Below, one piece after another: positions 35,171-48,174 of a stretch of 64,000 nt of DNA. The DNA lies in NCBI GenBank assembly GCA_030737835.1, contig JAUJYN010000013.1:4945427-5009426 (forward strand). Reading direction: 5' to 3'. Source of the stretch: Acorus gramineus. Its lineage: Eukaryota > Streptophyta > Magnoliopsida > Acorales > Acoraceae. The notes beneath the pieces are model-generated. The model saw nothing but the letters and a program-made list of their open reading frames with translations, made no database searches and had not been told where the DNA came from. Every line of letters starts with the position of its first letter. The stretch's first letter is position 1. The translations under genes and the position numbers were made by a program.

Positions 35171-38100
35171 ATGTCATCATCCTCTCCAATGGCCCTTCTC
35201 TCCATCCCCATCTCCACCACCCTCATCATATTCTTCTTCTTCTTCACCTCCTCCATCACCCATGCCGTCTCCAACCAGACCTGCCCACCTCCATCAAAGT
35301 GCGGGGACATCAGCATCCGGTACCCCTTCTGGCTAAACTCTTCAACCACCATCACCACTACCAACACCTCCTACTGCGGCTACCCTGGCTTTGGTCTCAC
35401 CTGCAAATCAAGCAACGAAAAATACCCAATACTTCACCTCCCCAACGACGATTACTTCATCACCGCCATAGACTACGAAGCTCTCACGGTCACCCTCGTC
35501 GACATCGACGTCTACAACCGAACATGTCCCCGACCACGCCACAACTTCACCTTCGACCACTCCCTGAATTTCTTTCATTACACCCCCAGTGATCTGAACC
35601 TCACTTTCTTATTTAATTGCGACACCGGCCCCTCCATCCCAATAGGCTTCAAACACAATCCTCTCTCTTGCCTGCCAAACTCGTATGTCATCGCAGATGA
35701 CCTCTTGGAAACAGATTGGTACTCCTTTTGCAAAGAGGCCTTGATGTTGCCGGCGTTAAACGACTCTGGGTATTTGTCGGATCTGCAAAATAATTTTGGG
35801 CACGTGTTGAATCTGGGGTTTGAGCTGAATTGGGTGTCCGATCGAAATTGCGGGGCGTGCGAGAAAAGCGACGGGTCGTGTTTTTACGACAAAAACAATC
35901 AGGGGATCAAATTCGCGGGTTGTTTATGCCGCGATGATTTACAAGGACACAATTGCAGAGGTACAATTCGCTTTATCAATTCAATCTCTTTGTTTCTACG
36001 TTTCTTGCTCTTGAATTATCTCCATGCGTTTTATGAATTTTGCGTTTGCTTCGGATTTTATTGTTTGATTGGGTCGCACTGATTTTGATTGGATTTTTAT
36101 TGCAATCGGTGATTTTTTCTTTCTTTTTTTGGGGGGTGGTAAGAGGGAGGGAGTTGTGCTTTTGGAGAGTTTCTCTCAAGTCAACATGAGTGGGTGATCT
36201 GTTGGACCGCGTGGTGGGGCTTTTATGCTGTTCTTTATTTATGAGACATTTTATTTTTTTGCGCGCCCACCAATTTTTGTTTGGGTTCGTTGTTAGGTAG
36301 GGCTGCAAGTGGGTTCGTGTTCAGGCTGCAACTTGGGTCGGGTTGAACCCAACTTGGGTAGGGCTGCAACTGGGTTTGAATTCACGGGTTGTTTATGCGG
36401 CGATGGTTTACAGGAACACGATTGCACAGCACATGTATAATTCTCTTTATCCTTCTATCCATCACTGTTTCTATGTTTCTTGTTCTTGATCTGTCCGGAG
36501 TTTGTGAAAATGGGTTTCTCCGGATTTTCATTGGTAATCGAGGTCATACTATGATTTTCATGGTTATTTCAATTTTTTTGTTATTTATTTCAAGGGAAAA
36601 ATTGATTAAACTCCATGGAAATTTAGCTAAATCGTTTTAGTCTATGTAAAATTGAAAAATCATAACAGGTCCCCATAAAGTACTCATGGTTAACGGATTT
36701 AGTCCCGGAAAATATTTTAAGAATAATCGGTTTATTAAGTGAAATATCAATAAATGACATTCAAATAAATCCTTACAAAATATGAAAAATATGAATTAAT
36801 CCTTTTGATAACAATAATACCCCGTCTTTTATTGAAAATTTACCAGCTATTCTATACTCATCAACAGTAAAATAGGAAAAAATCGATATAACTCCCTTGA
36901 AACTTATAAAAGTCGGAAAAGTTCTCTGTAAAACTAATAAATCGTCTTAAAGTCATTCACAAATCTGGTTAGTGTATTACAATAATTTATCAAATATATA
37001 ATAAAAATGTATTACAGTAATTTATCATGTATAGTTAGAGTGAATTACAGATCTAGTTAGTTTCAGTTACGATAGGGATTTAAATAAATATTGTCTAATA
37101 AGATATGGACCTAATAGGATTTATTGATTTTATAAAAAAAAATTATTTTCATAAGTTTCTAAGAAGTTATATCAATTTTTTCCTTATTTTTATTTTTATT
37201 TTTGTTCATCGGAGACTTTGAAAGTCAATGGAGTCGGTGACGATGTGAAAGTCTGTTGGTGCCCATAAATTATATTATAAGAAAAATTACGTGTGGGTAA
37301 TTGATTAGTATTTTTATTGATAAAAAATTAATGTCATGGATTTGTAAATCCTATATTATTTAATTAGGGCATTAGCTCTTTGATAAAAAGTCAAGCGTTA
37401 TTTAATTGAGATATTAATTTGTGAATAAAAAGCCTAGCGTTAATCGATCGAAACATCAATTCGTGGACCAAAGTAAAAAATTCTTCACTTGAGACATTAT
37501 TTCATGGATAAAAAATTAAGCGTTATTCGATGAGACATCAATTCGTGGACAAAAGATCAAGTGTTATTCGATTGAGACTCCTCATTATACACATACTGTC
37601 ATATGTTTTTAAATTTAAATATGATTTGTGAAGATTTTCATGACTGATGGACTATGGACTTTTGAGGACTTTTGAGAGAAATATAAGGTGGAGGTAGTCA
37701 ATTAGAATTTTCATGTACAAAAAATCTATGTCTATAGATTTGTAAATCCTATATTGTTTGATTTGATCTGTCTAGAGGATTTTGTTTAATGATAACATTA
37801 TAACATTATGCATTTGAGATATGTGAAGATCACTATTTGTTAAACAACCTACACTTTATGTTGGGTATTCAAATTCATGTTGAATTTGAATATTTGAATT
37901 CTTTTTTTTTTTTTGTTATTTATTTGAATGATATATTTTCATTTAATGATACTCATGTCGGTTATGGCGGATAAACTTGTTTTTGAATTTGTTATTTTAA
38001 AAATCCAAAAACAAGTTTACGAAAGCCTATGAGTAAGCCTGTCAATTATCCAAAAAAATATCCGTATTCGATCTGAATCCGTATTTGAAAATGCAGAAAA

Positions 38101-41100
38101 TATCCGATATCCGAAAATCCGTATCCGAACCAAATAATCCGTATCCGAAAATTTTTGGATCGGATCGGATATAGCCTATATCCGATCCGAACAATATCCG
38201 TATCCGAACTGTTATTTTATTTATATATGTTAGAATTAATTTCAACATTTAGATGAAAATCCAATGGCCCATGATCTAGGGCAAAACACAAATCTATTTA
38301 ACCATGTTGGATATTTGTTTAACTATATTAGGATTTATGTTTTTATGTCTTTGGTGAATACCTATTTAACCATGTTAGGACTTAAGATTTTATTTTATAT
38401 TTTAATCTGGCTCGGATATTATCTGAATCCGTATCCGGATTTTCGGATTGCATACGGATATTGGTTTTGGAATATCCGTCAGATATCAGATACGGATATT
38501 TTTTCGAATATCCAATTCGGATACGGATACGGATATGGGCCTATCTGATCTGCATCCGTCCGATTGACAGGCCTACTTATGAGAGGTAACAAAAATCTAT
38601 CTGTGAAAGTTTACAAAAGTTTGTGAAAATCCATGAGAGTTAATATGTGAAATTCTACAAAAGTATGTGAAATTCAATAAGAGTCAATTTGTGAAAGTAT
38701 GTGAAAGTCTATGAGATTCAATTTTTGAAAGTCTACAAAAGCCAATTATTTAAATAATGTCCGTAGAAATCCGTCAAAGCGCGAATTGATTCCCTCCCCC
38801 TAAAAGAAAACGTCATTTCACAATCCCACCCAAGAATTCTCATAAACTTTTATTCTAGCATTGTGAATATTTTCTTTTTTTTTTCACAAAATTCATTTCT
38901 TTTTCTAATTTTTTATTATTATGTTGTTTTTTATGGATGTTAGTTATTTCATTTCTTTCATATTTGTTCCAGTTTTTTTATAATTTCTCTATTTATCATC
39001 TTTTTTATTTTGATAAATGTGCATATATATGAAATATTGATATCACCTCGTACGTAATATTGACTACTTTTATTTCATTTTATTTTAACTAATTTAATGT
39101 ATGATTTCATGTTAAATTTGAATTTTTTTGTCATTTATTTGAATGACATATTTTCATATAATGATTCTCAAGTTGATAACGTTGGATAAACTTTTGTTTG
39201 AACTTGTTATTTTAAAAATCTAAAAACAAGTGTATGAAAGTTGACGGGTGTCAATAGAAGTTCATCTGTGAAAGTTTATAAAAGTATGTGAAATGATTAT
39301 AAGAGTCAATAGAAATCCATTTATGAAAGTCAACCAAAATTAATATGTGAAAATCTGTAAAAGTTTATGAGAGTTCAATTTGTGAAAGTCTGCAAAGTCT
39401 ACAAAAGTCTATCTCATTTAAATAATGTTCACAGAAATCCGTTAAAATCTAAATCGACTACCCCCCCCCCCCCATATTGCATTTCGTAATGTTTTTTAGG
39501 ACGACTTTTGGGATTAGTATATATTTTTTTCTTTTTTTTTTCTCTATCCTTAAATACAATATCTAAATTTTCTAAAAAGATAGAAAAATTATTTAACATG
39601 TGAATCTCCTAATTTATAAGATGCGATGACAGATGATTTGATATGGGAGTCCCTTTTATCATGGAATAAATTGAGTGGAATAAAACAATTTTAGAGAGAC
39701 TTGGAATATCAATATCATCTTATTCTCACATATTATAATATAGTTATAGACATGTATTCTTTATAGACAAATAAGTTTTTAAAGCTTATATATTCACCCA
39801 TATTTTACCATATTTCACATCTATTCTTCTATCAAACGGTGGCTAGAAGCATCTCTTCATATATTTTAAACTATAATTTCCAACATTTATTGTATGACTA
39901 ATATAAATGGCTCTACACCTTGCAGGAAGAAAGAACACAATCACAAGGAAGATTGTTATAGGTATTTCACTTTGCTTGCCTGGATTAATGTTCTCATTGA
40001 TTTTTCAATTTACAATTTCATTTGGACAATTTTCTCTTGCTTACTTCATAAAGTCGATAGATCAATTTGGTCTTAGAAACTTAATTATTCTATATAATTG
40101 CTCACTATTCATCATTCTCATTCTCTTCATTATAACTTGCAGGAACCTCTATGACTACAGCTATTATTGTCTTAGTAGTTGCATTCATGATATTTCTCAG
40201 ACTTAGAGAGTCACACGACTTCAATATTTTCTACAAAGGGAGGGGCAAAGCTGATCATATCAATGTGGAGAAATTTATGAAAGATTATTGTTCAATGCTA
40301 ATTCCCACAAAATTCTCATACTTGAAGTTAAAAAGATTTACAAATGGCTTTCAAGATAAATTGGGCCAAGGAGGTTATGGGAGAGTTTATAAAGGTAAAC
40401 TTGCAAGTGGTCATCCCATTGCTGTAAAGATCTTAGTGAAGTCCAAAGACAATGGTCATGATTTCATCAATGAAGTTGCAACCATTGGTAGAATCCACCA
40501 CTTCAACATTATAAGGTTGCTTGGTTTCTGTTGTGAAGGGTCGAGAAGAGCTCTAATATATGAATATATGCCCAATGGATCACTTGGAGACTTGATCTCC
40601 AACGAAGAGGTGAGACGTAGTCTAGGCCGAGAGAAATTTCTTGAGATTGCAATAGGCATCGCGAATGGCATACAGTATATGCACAATGGCTGTGACACAC
40701 GGATTTTACACTTGGATATTAAGCCCCATAATGTGTTGTTAGACCATGATTATCATCCAAAGATATCTGATTTTGGACTAGCAAAGTTGTACTCTCGAAA
40801 GAATAGTGTGGTCTCTTTAACATGCGCTAGAGGGACGATAGGCTACATAGCTCCAGAAGTTTTTATGAGGAATGTTGGTGGTGTTACACATAAATCGGAT
40901 GTCTATAGCTATGGGATGTTGCTACTAGACATGATCGTAGGAAGGAAGAACGAAGAATTTGAAGATGGGCGGTCTAGTATGTCGTACTTTCCAGATTGGA
41001 TTTACACCCAGCTAGATCAATGGAATGATATCGCTGTTGTGGACGATGAAGGGTTGTGCATTGCTAGGAAGATGGTACTGGTGGGCTTGTGGTGCATACA

Positions 41101-41275
41101 GATAAGTCCCTCTGATCGGCCTTCGATAAATAGAGTCTTGGAGATGCTGGAGGGAAATGAAGGCATTGAAATTCCACCAAAGCCATTCTTTCCTTCATCC
41201 ACCGGAGAACCATTAGAGCTACAAAGTTCTTCTACTCTAAAGGATACCACATCTCTAACATCTGAGAGCATGTGA
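35171..41275 (+). CDS. Gene C: LRK10L-like receptor kinase (complete)
   Basis: Three exons, 35171-35960, 39926-39961 and 40143-41275, join in phase 1 with donors GTACAA and GTATTT and acceptors TTGCAG, giving about 652 residues, normal for the family. Residues 1-32 are a signal peptide. GUB_WAK_bind follows (CGDISIRYPFWL, YCGYPGFGL), then a WAK_assoc region ending CGACEKSDGSC and GCLCRDD. A membrane helix lies near 273-295 and a kinase at about 345-640: GQGGYG loop, Lys371 in AVK, HLD with Asp467, DFG Asp485, APE. Leu before Asp467 makes it non-RD; HFD is commoner in relatives. A second in-frame ATG at 35189 matches the paralogues' MALLS start. The receptor should span the plasma membrane; a defence role is inferred from the family only. 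Intron 1 is 4 kb and full of repeats. Confidence 0.88.
36378..36490 (+). repeat. Duplicated exon-1 tail inside intron 1 (C copy)
   Basis: This is a second version of the exon 1 end, encoding FTGCLCGDGLQEHDC in the same sense and followed by intron-like sequence similar to that after the real exon. It lies about 470 bases downstream of the original. No acceptor was identified upstream, so it is probably a relic rather than an exon. Confidence 0.65.
38034..38575. mobile_element. hAT-like MITE in intron 1 of gene C
   Basis: It is the inverted-arm counterpart of 7421-7967, with ends TAAGCCTGTCAAT and ATTGACAGGCCTA and flanks CCTATGAG and CTTATGAG. The interior is made of TATCCG/CGGATA words. Confidence 0.75.
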
Positions 41276-42635
41276 TCTATGGAAAGTTTTTTTGTGAAAA
41301 TGCCAATAAGATGGTCTATTATATGGTTCTGTATTTTGTAAAGATTAGGAATTTGATACTTAGAATGAATATGTTTTATTAGTCCGAAATCCAAAAAGAT
41401 AACAGCACCATGTGTCTCATACAATTTAGATGAATGATTATGCACACCTGATTAATAAAAAAAAATTGACGGTAGTTATTTGACTGTTGAGTTTTGCATC
41501 AGATGGTTTTTACTTCATTTTTATCCCATTTGCAGGTCAATGATTATATTGTTTTGTCATTGGAGCTAAAGGTAATTAGGAAGTGAATCTTGAGATTTCA
41601 AATGACCCTTTCACTTTCATTTCCTCCGTAAGATGTGGTCCATTTCTACATTGATTCTGTTTTTTTTTTGTTGGATATAACTTGAAAACATAATCTACAA
41701 GTTAATGGAGATTCTATTCGACATGAAAGAGAGGAGAAATGTGTAAAAGGAAAGAGCAAACAGTCTTGACGGTAAGTAAATAGATATTAAAAATAAAAAA
41801 AAATGATATTTTCAACTCTGGCTTGTAGCCCACAAACTTTTTTTTAAATCATATATACTTGGATAATGATTTTTTTTTCCCGGTTTTATCACCTCTCATA
41901 AGTTAAATGACATACATATCAAATTATTTTTTATCTTTTATAAATCATTTTTCACACATAATGTTCACTTTTTATTTATAACTTATTAATGGTTAATCAA
42001 ATCATAAAACATCATATCATTACATTTTTTTATAAAAAAATTTAAAAATTCAACCAAGCAAAAAATTATAAGAAAAATGGAAAAGGATGATTGGAGTACA
42101 ACCCTCTACAAAAAGAAATATCCTTCAAAAATGAAGATTTTACCTTTCATATTTAGAGGCTTGCATTAGAGTCATATAAATATAAATGCTTAAATTTTTT
42201 TTTTTTTCTAATCTATAGGTAACTCCATCCTCTGATACTCTCCCTCTCCCTCTCCGTTTTCTGTTTTGATAGTTTTAGGGTCTTCTCTCTTTTTAGAACT
42301 CTTTCTCCAAACAAGTTAATAGCAAAAAAGTTAAAATTGTTGAATGATATTTTAAAAATTTTATTTTCATATCATGTTTGTTTTGAATAAATAAAACAAG
42401 AAATAATACTAAATGAAATAAAAATACAGTAGCTATTGCAAATTATGAATATTTAATTCAAGGTCCACGTGAGTGGATTCTTGATTACGCCACTAACAGG
42501 AATGACTTTGAATGTAAGCTCTCAACCAGGTTAATTTTTAATCCTCCTCCCTAGAGTCGTCTTCAAGCAGAACAAATTTTCCACCTTTCAATTCATTCTT
42601 TTCTCACACAACGTACAAATACAATTCTTTGTTTA
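41276..42635. other. Downstream region of gene C, non-coding
   Basis: The first few hundred bases should be the 3' UTR of gene C. The rest is AT-rich and mirrors 3239-4586 of arm 1. I see no exon or RNA gene. Confidence 0.5.
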
Positions 42636-42878
42636 GGCCTCGTTTGGGAACGCCTTAAAAAATAGTTGTTAATTTTTTAATAAACTAAAATTAAAAGTTG
42701 TTATCAAACAGGTGAACTTAAATACATCATTATTAATAGATTTTATCTCTGACTTCTGTCTCGAAACTATGTTTAATAAAACAGTCATCATCATTATATC
42801 CTCAAAAGATGTGCATAAAGCATCAAAAGCTAAAAACTGTTTTTCAAAACGTGTTTTAGTGTGTTATCAAACGAGGCC
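42636..42878. mobile_element. Tourist-like MITE (arm 2 copy)
   Basis: Inverted ends GGCCTCGTTTG and CAAACGAGGCC are flanked by TTA at both sides. It is the mirror of 2996-3238. Confidence 0.75.
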
Positions 42879-44190
42879 TTAGTTCAACACATCCCCATGT
42901 GAAAACCATACCATGCCCGACGCATCAAATTTCATCTCCTCATTGTGTTGTGTATACATAGTTCTTTTCCTTGGCACCATGAACCATGTGGCCGTAAACT
43001 AATCCAAATTGTAGGAGCGAGAAACTTGTCTAAAGACCTACCTACAACGGATGTTGAAATACAAAAAAAACAATAGAAGATTCATGGTGAGTGGAATAAT
43101 GGGGAAATAGAGGAGAATAAGAAAAAAAAAGGTTTGTTTTAACCCTCTGTTTGTGGTAGAGAGTTAACGTAGAATAGAGCTGAATACTAGATAATATATT
43201 TATTCGCTGTTTGTTTTTCCCATAAAATTTTTTGATAGCTATGTCTGGATAAGCTAGGATAAAGCATGATAATTATGCTAAGGAAATGCTGTAATTATTT
43301 ATCAGGGCTTATCTATGCTAATGAATAAAAATATCTTCTCTGTTATTTTTTAAAATTTATCTCACATAATAGTATATAAAAGTATCATATCTATTAAATC
43401 AGTCACACATCTCTCACACTTATTCAAAGGTATAATTGTCAATTTAAAAAGTTATAAACTCTTATCCACCACTTATCATTATATTATTCAAGGTGAACCA
43501 AAAAACAAAAATGTCATTTTTAAGTTTCCTAATTAGAATAACATAAAACAAAACCAAACAAAAATTTGCTCATTTAGCATAGCCTGATATAACTATTAGG
43601 GGCGCATGAGCTTATGCCACATATCTGGCTAAGCTAGGAAAATGCCCAATTACTATTCTATGGGGATACTAAAATTGTTTATCAAAGTTTATTATGTTAA
43701 TGGATAAAAGTACATGTCATTTTAAAAAAAAATCTCACTTAAAACCCATACATTGCGAAAACATGTCATCTATTATATTATATACATATCTTTCACAGTT
43801 ATTTTCAAACACAAAACCATTTATATAGGGTTATAATTATCATTTAAAAAATCATAAACTTTTATTTAATCTCTTATACATAACTTATTCTCATTTATTC
43901 AAAGTGAACCGAACAAAAATATAAAAAAAATCACTTTTATGTTCCCATTGAAAATCACATAAAAAATATTCAAATAAAAATTTGTTTAGTCTATCGATTG
44001 TTATCAGTATCGATACAAGCATCAAAGAGAGGAAAAACTCTACGTAACCGCGCACACTCCAAAGTCCAAACGGGAATTAATAGTGCAGAAACCAATTCTC
44101 CCATTGAAAATTAAAAGTGATGGTCACCTCTTCTAGTCTTCTTCATCTCCACTAAAAAACAAAGAAACTCAACCTCTGTTATTCCATCCC

Positions 44191-44233
<43 letters not shown>

Positions 44234-44252
44234 CTGTTATCCTCTGCAATAA
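42879..44252. other. Upstream region of relic D, non-coding
   Basis: This mirrors 1617-2995. A CT run at about 44198-44231 precedes the start codon, longer than the 1645-1663 tract of gene B. No other gene is seen. Confidence 0.5.
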
Positions 44253-45064
44253 ATGGCTCTTCTCTCCATCTCCACTACCCCCATATTCTTCATCTCTATC
44301 ACCCACTCAGCCCATGCAAACCAGCCCACCCAGCTTTGCCCGACTCAACCGAGCTGCGGCTCTGCCACCTTCCTCATCCGCTACCCCTTCTGGCTCACCA
44401 CCACCACCACCTACTGCGGCTACCCTGGCTTCGGCCTCCACCCATCCTCCCCCTCCCAAACGCCGACTACTTCGTCACAGCCATCGACTACGCCGCCCAC
44501 GTAGTCATCCTCGCCAACATCGACGCCTTCAACAACAAAACCTGTCCCCATCCACGCCACAACTTCACCTTGGACGACGAAACCCAACTCTTCAACTACA
44601 CCCAATACGACCAGAAACTCACTTTCCTCTTCAACTGCACCAACCCCTTCTTCGATGGGTTCAAACAGAGCCCTCTGTTTTGCATGCCAAACTCGTTTGT
44701 CATAACAGGGGACTTGGACTTCTTTTCAGAGGTTTCCGATTGGTACTTGTTCTGCGAAGACGGAGTGGAGGTGCCGGCGATTAGACATTACGTGAGTGAG
44801 TTTTCGATGGATTTTGGGGAGGTGTTGTCGCGTGGGTTTGAGTTGGGTTGGAGGTCCCCTGCCGCCATGGATTGCGAGGGGTGCGAGAGGTCCGGAGGTG
44901 TTTGCCTTCATGAGAAGGAGAAGGGGAGCTTTCGGGGCTGTTTGTGTGGCAATGGCACGACATTTCGGGATCGTGATTGTCTGGACTACACGTTGAATCG
45001 TGATCGTGATCGGTATGGTCTCTCTCTCTCTGAATTAAGTTTTTTTTTAATTATTTTGAGTTGA
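44253..45064 (+). pseudogene. Gene D: type II LRK10L-like ectodomain relic
   Basis: This is the arm 2 copy of gene B, starting MALLSISTTPIFFISITHSA. Relative to B, 22 bases are missing after YCGYPGFGLH; the gap is bounded by CAC at both sides, a microhomology deletion, and it shifts the frame. The remainder, open from there to 45064, still encodes the cysteine-rich WAK_assoc part with CEGCERSGGVC and GCLCGNG. The terminal RD/SL simple repeat is shorter than in B. No membrane or kinase exon is found in the 14 kb before gene E. If translated it would give a short secreted peptide. Confidence 0.82.
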
Positions 45065-45169
45065 ATCTCTGGTGGCGTTCTCATTAAAAGTTGTCGCGCT
45101 GTTACACGTTGTCTGCACCAAGAGTCTATATAATTACATAGCCATCCAAGACGTTTAGCTCCTTAGAAT

Positions 45170-45530
45170 TAGGAGTGGTAAACGAGCCGTTCAGGTTCCG
45201 CTCAATTGGAGCTTGTTCAGACTCGTTCAATTAAACAAATAAATCTAGCTTAAACAATTTTTAAAGCTCAGTTAAACTTATTTGTATTGTAAAAAAAACT
45301 TGGTTGAAGCTTAGCACAACTCGTTTGTAAAATCAGAATACTAAATCAATACAAGGTTATGCTCGTTTAGATTGGTGAGCTCGATTTGTTAAGGCTAAAA
45401 TTTTATTTTCAACTCTTAAAAACCCTAAATTGAATAAAAATACTAGGCTTATTTAAGTTCATGAGCTTGGCTCGATTCATTTATAAACTAGCCGAGCTTA
45501 AACATGTCAAAGCTTGTTCGGCTCGTTTTA
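45170..45530. mobile_element. hAT-like MITE, arm 2 copy with damaged right end
   Basis: The left end TAGGAGTGGTAAACGAGC matches the inverted end of 279-647. The other end has lost the last dozen bases that the arm 1 copy keeps and runs into GGGCCGGTTCG. Confidence 0.55.
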
Positions 45531-45801
45531 ACGGGCCGGTTCGTGAAAACAGAGCCCTGAGCTTAGGCCGTGAGCCTATCCGGCCAATGGAGCCAGAATG
45601 GCCGGCCTGGAGCAAAAAAACCAGGCCCAGGCCCTAGCCATGGGCCTGAGCCTTAATGGGCCCGGTTATTAGGAAGAGTGATATTACATACAATTTAAAT
45701 AGGCTGTTACATATAGCCTGTGCGAACAGCCCATTAGGATGCATATACCTGCTTAATTACCAAAAATCATCCATTTAAAACATACATACACCATTTTTTC
45801 T

Positions 45802-48174
45802 TTAAAGGGGTCACCAGTCATCATCTCCAAAGAGCTCTTCAAATGAAGATCGAGATCAACAGATCTCTCTCATTGTCTAGCTAAATGTAAGAGCTCGAGT
45901 TCCTAGAGAGTGGGTCCAACTATAATGTATGGTTGAATATAGTTGGAGATGCTCTTAATTAACTATGTGATTAATATATGGAAGGATCTCCAAAAATTAA
46001 TCAATTTCAATGGGCTCCTAGACTGTGAGGAGTTGAAAGTAGATCTCCTTTATTGACCAGCCTTAAGTAGCATGGTTTTTTTTTCCAGTGAGACCCTCCG
46101 TTATTTAATTTTTGGTGGTTTTTTTAGTGGGACCCACTTTATTTTTTTTCAGAAAACAATGAAGTCAAACTGTGTAGTTTTTATATAATGATCACTTTTT
46201 GTTGAGGTATACAGATAGCATAATTGAAGTAGACAAGACTTTTAAATAGGTTTTTTTATGCTCAACAAATTTGTTGAGATATTGTTGAGTATGGCTCAAC
46301 ATGGTTAACATGGTTGGAGTTGCTCCATGATTGTTTAGCTACTCAAATCACATTTGAGAAGCCCATTGAAAATTGTTTTTCAAAAACCGGTGTCATATTT
46401 GACAAAGGAACTTGTGAAAATTAAATCATGTCATTGGAGGTGCTCATAAAGTATGATCATCTTTATAAAAAGTAGATTTTATGTCACCTACGTGACAATT
46501 TTTTATTCAATACATGGATACTCTATGTTTGTTGCACGATTCTTACTCTGATACAAGTGTTGTTACTTGCATTTTTATGCAGAATTTTATATAATATGTT
46601 TATTTAATTTTACCTAAAAGGCATTTACAGTTCATCTCTGGGTACATTTTGGGTCGTTGAACCTAACCTAAATGCATTGTTGCATGAGATTGAGTTCAGG
46701 TTTTATCAGTTAGATTCAATCTAGATTTGAACATGAGGCATACCTTGATTTGGGATGGGTTGACTTTAAAAGTTCATGTTATCCATGGTAAAAGTGATAA
46801 ATTTAAATATTTACATTAGATTTGGATTGTCCAATCTATTAGATGAAATTAATTTAAATCATCTAATTTATTTTTACCCGAAAATCTTCATATCTTTCTA
46901 AAGTTTCATTTCTTAATTCTCTCATCATCATTGACCCTATGTTTCATTTCTTTATTCTCTCACCATCATTGACCCTCATTTGCCGACTTTATCATTTCTT
47001 TGGTGATGGAATGACACGAAATCTTTTGAATTTATATAATGGCTTGGAAATCAAGCCTCCCCAAAATCTCTTTCAATCTTTGATTCTTGATGGTACTATA
47101 GACCAACCCTTCTTTGTTCAACATGTTCCTAACATGCATTTTTTAATATCAATTCCATCCGAAGCTATTGACCAATTTTGCTATGTTCCAGACGAGTACA
47201 CGTAAAACATGTAACTATGTAAGCAGTCTTCATAGTACAACATCATATATAAGTTCATTTTGCTAACGAAATAATATATTTTGTTATACAAAATATATTA
47301 TTATAATTATTAGTATTAGTATAAAATAAATATATAAAATTATTAAAATATATTATTTTATTTTTTTAAAAAATATTTTGTTAGATGAAATGTATACAAC
47401 AAATACATATGTACTACATAGTATATACTAGGTTGTCTTTAACATCATCTGTCTTGAACGTCATCTATATAACGTACGTACAAACAAAGAAAAGAATTTT
47501 TTTTTTTTTTTTTTGGTGAAATTGTACACATGCACCTTAATTTTAATCAAACCAAAGCTAACATGCCCAAAATAGTAAACTAGGTGAATGAGGTGTCTAC
47601 TGAGAGGAGCTATAAAACCTACTCTTCGATTACAATTTAGTCCCTTATATACAAAATTTTGTCTGCTCCCACATAAACAACCTTCCAATCTCTAATAAAA
47701 TTAATAATTGAATCTTATAAATCTTTAATGTAAACTCTTGTATCCTTAAAAATCAAATGGTTTCACATAACTCAATTTGCCCGTCGCATTTTTAATCAAG
47801 AATTCATTTTTCTTGGGACCCATGAAAACTTTGTTGTCAGTGGACCCCTTGGAATAATCCTGTTGGCTATTCCACAAAGAACACTGATTTGTCTTCTGGA
47901 ATGTCTGGTTTAACATCACCGACTTAAATATATTTATTTCTTGTGGAAGTCATAAATACACGAAAAATGATACGGAATAATAAAAATAAGAAAAACAAAA
48001 AAAACTTACATCTTCATTCAAAACCTTCAATTTAAATGTTATTGTTTTTTGTTTTTGTTAATTAGAATTACACACTTGATCTGTTTTAGGACGTGTATAT
48101 ATATCTATACACACTTAAAAAGTGTGACGATGCCGACAAAACATTCGGCCAATGTTTGTCCGTTTCTGTACTGA
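45802..48174. other. Non-coding DNA beyond the inverted duplication
   Basis: No kinase exon or other recognisable gene follows relic D here. Several TTGGAGATGCTC and TTGGAGTTGCTCC phrases (45930-46450) suggest decayed MITEs. A frame at 46939-47205 (88 codons) has no recognised domain. A short minus-strand stretch near 47640-47695 reads GCLCGSRQNF..NC, faintly like the ectodomain end of the receptor genes. Confidence 0.45.

Larger units (their letters stand above)
25975..39446 (+). repeat. Direct segmental duplication, copy 1
   Basis: This block is collinear with 53423-64000. It holds the right part of a Harbinger element, the 2 kb region upstream of gene C, exon 1 of C and most of intron 1. 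The offset is about 27,448 bases on the left and 24,418 on the right. The change is explained by the 3 kb LTR at 30024-33024, present only here, plus a small indel in the Myb-like gene intron near 27640. Confidence 0.93.
35169..45801 (+). repeat. Arm 2 of long inverted duplication
   Basis: This is the plus-strand counterpart of 1-11233, containing gene C, its TE-filled intron, its kinase exon, a Tourist-like MITE and the ectodomain relic D. It differs from arm 1 by small indels: about 150 bases missing from intron 1 near 39105, a 22-base deletion in D, and no internal duplication in exon 1 of C. The left part, up to 39446, is also directly duplicated at 59587-64000, so three copies of the type I unit exist. 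Confidence 0.93.

Noticed and set aside
46939-47205. 88-codon frame downstream of relic D
   Set aside because: No motif, no splice context and AT-rich surroundings. It is not supported as a gene.
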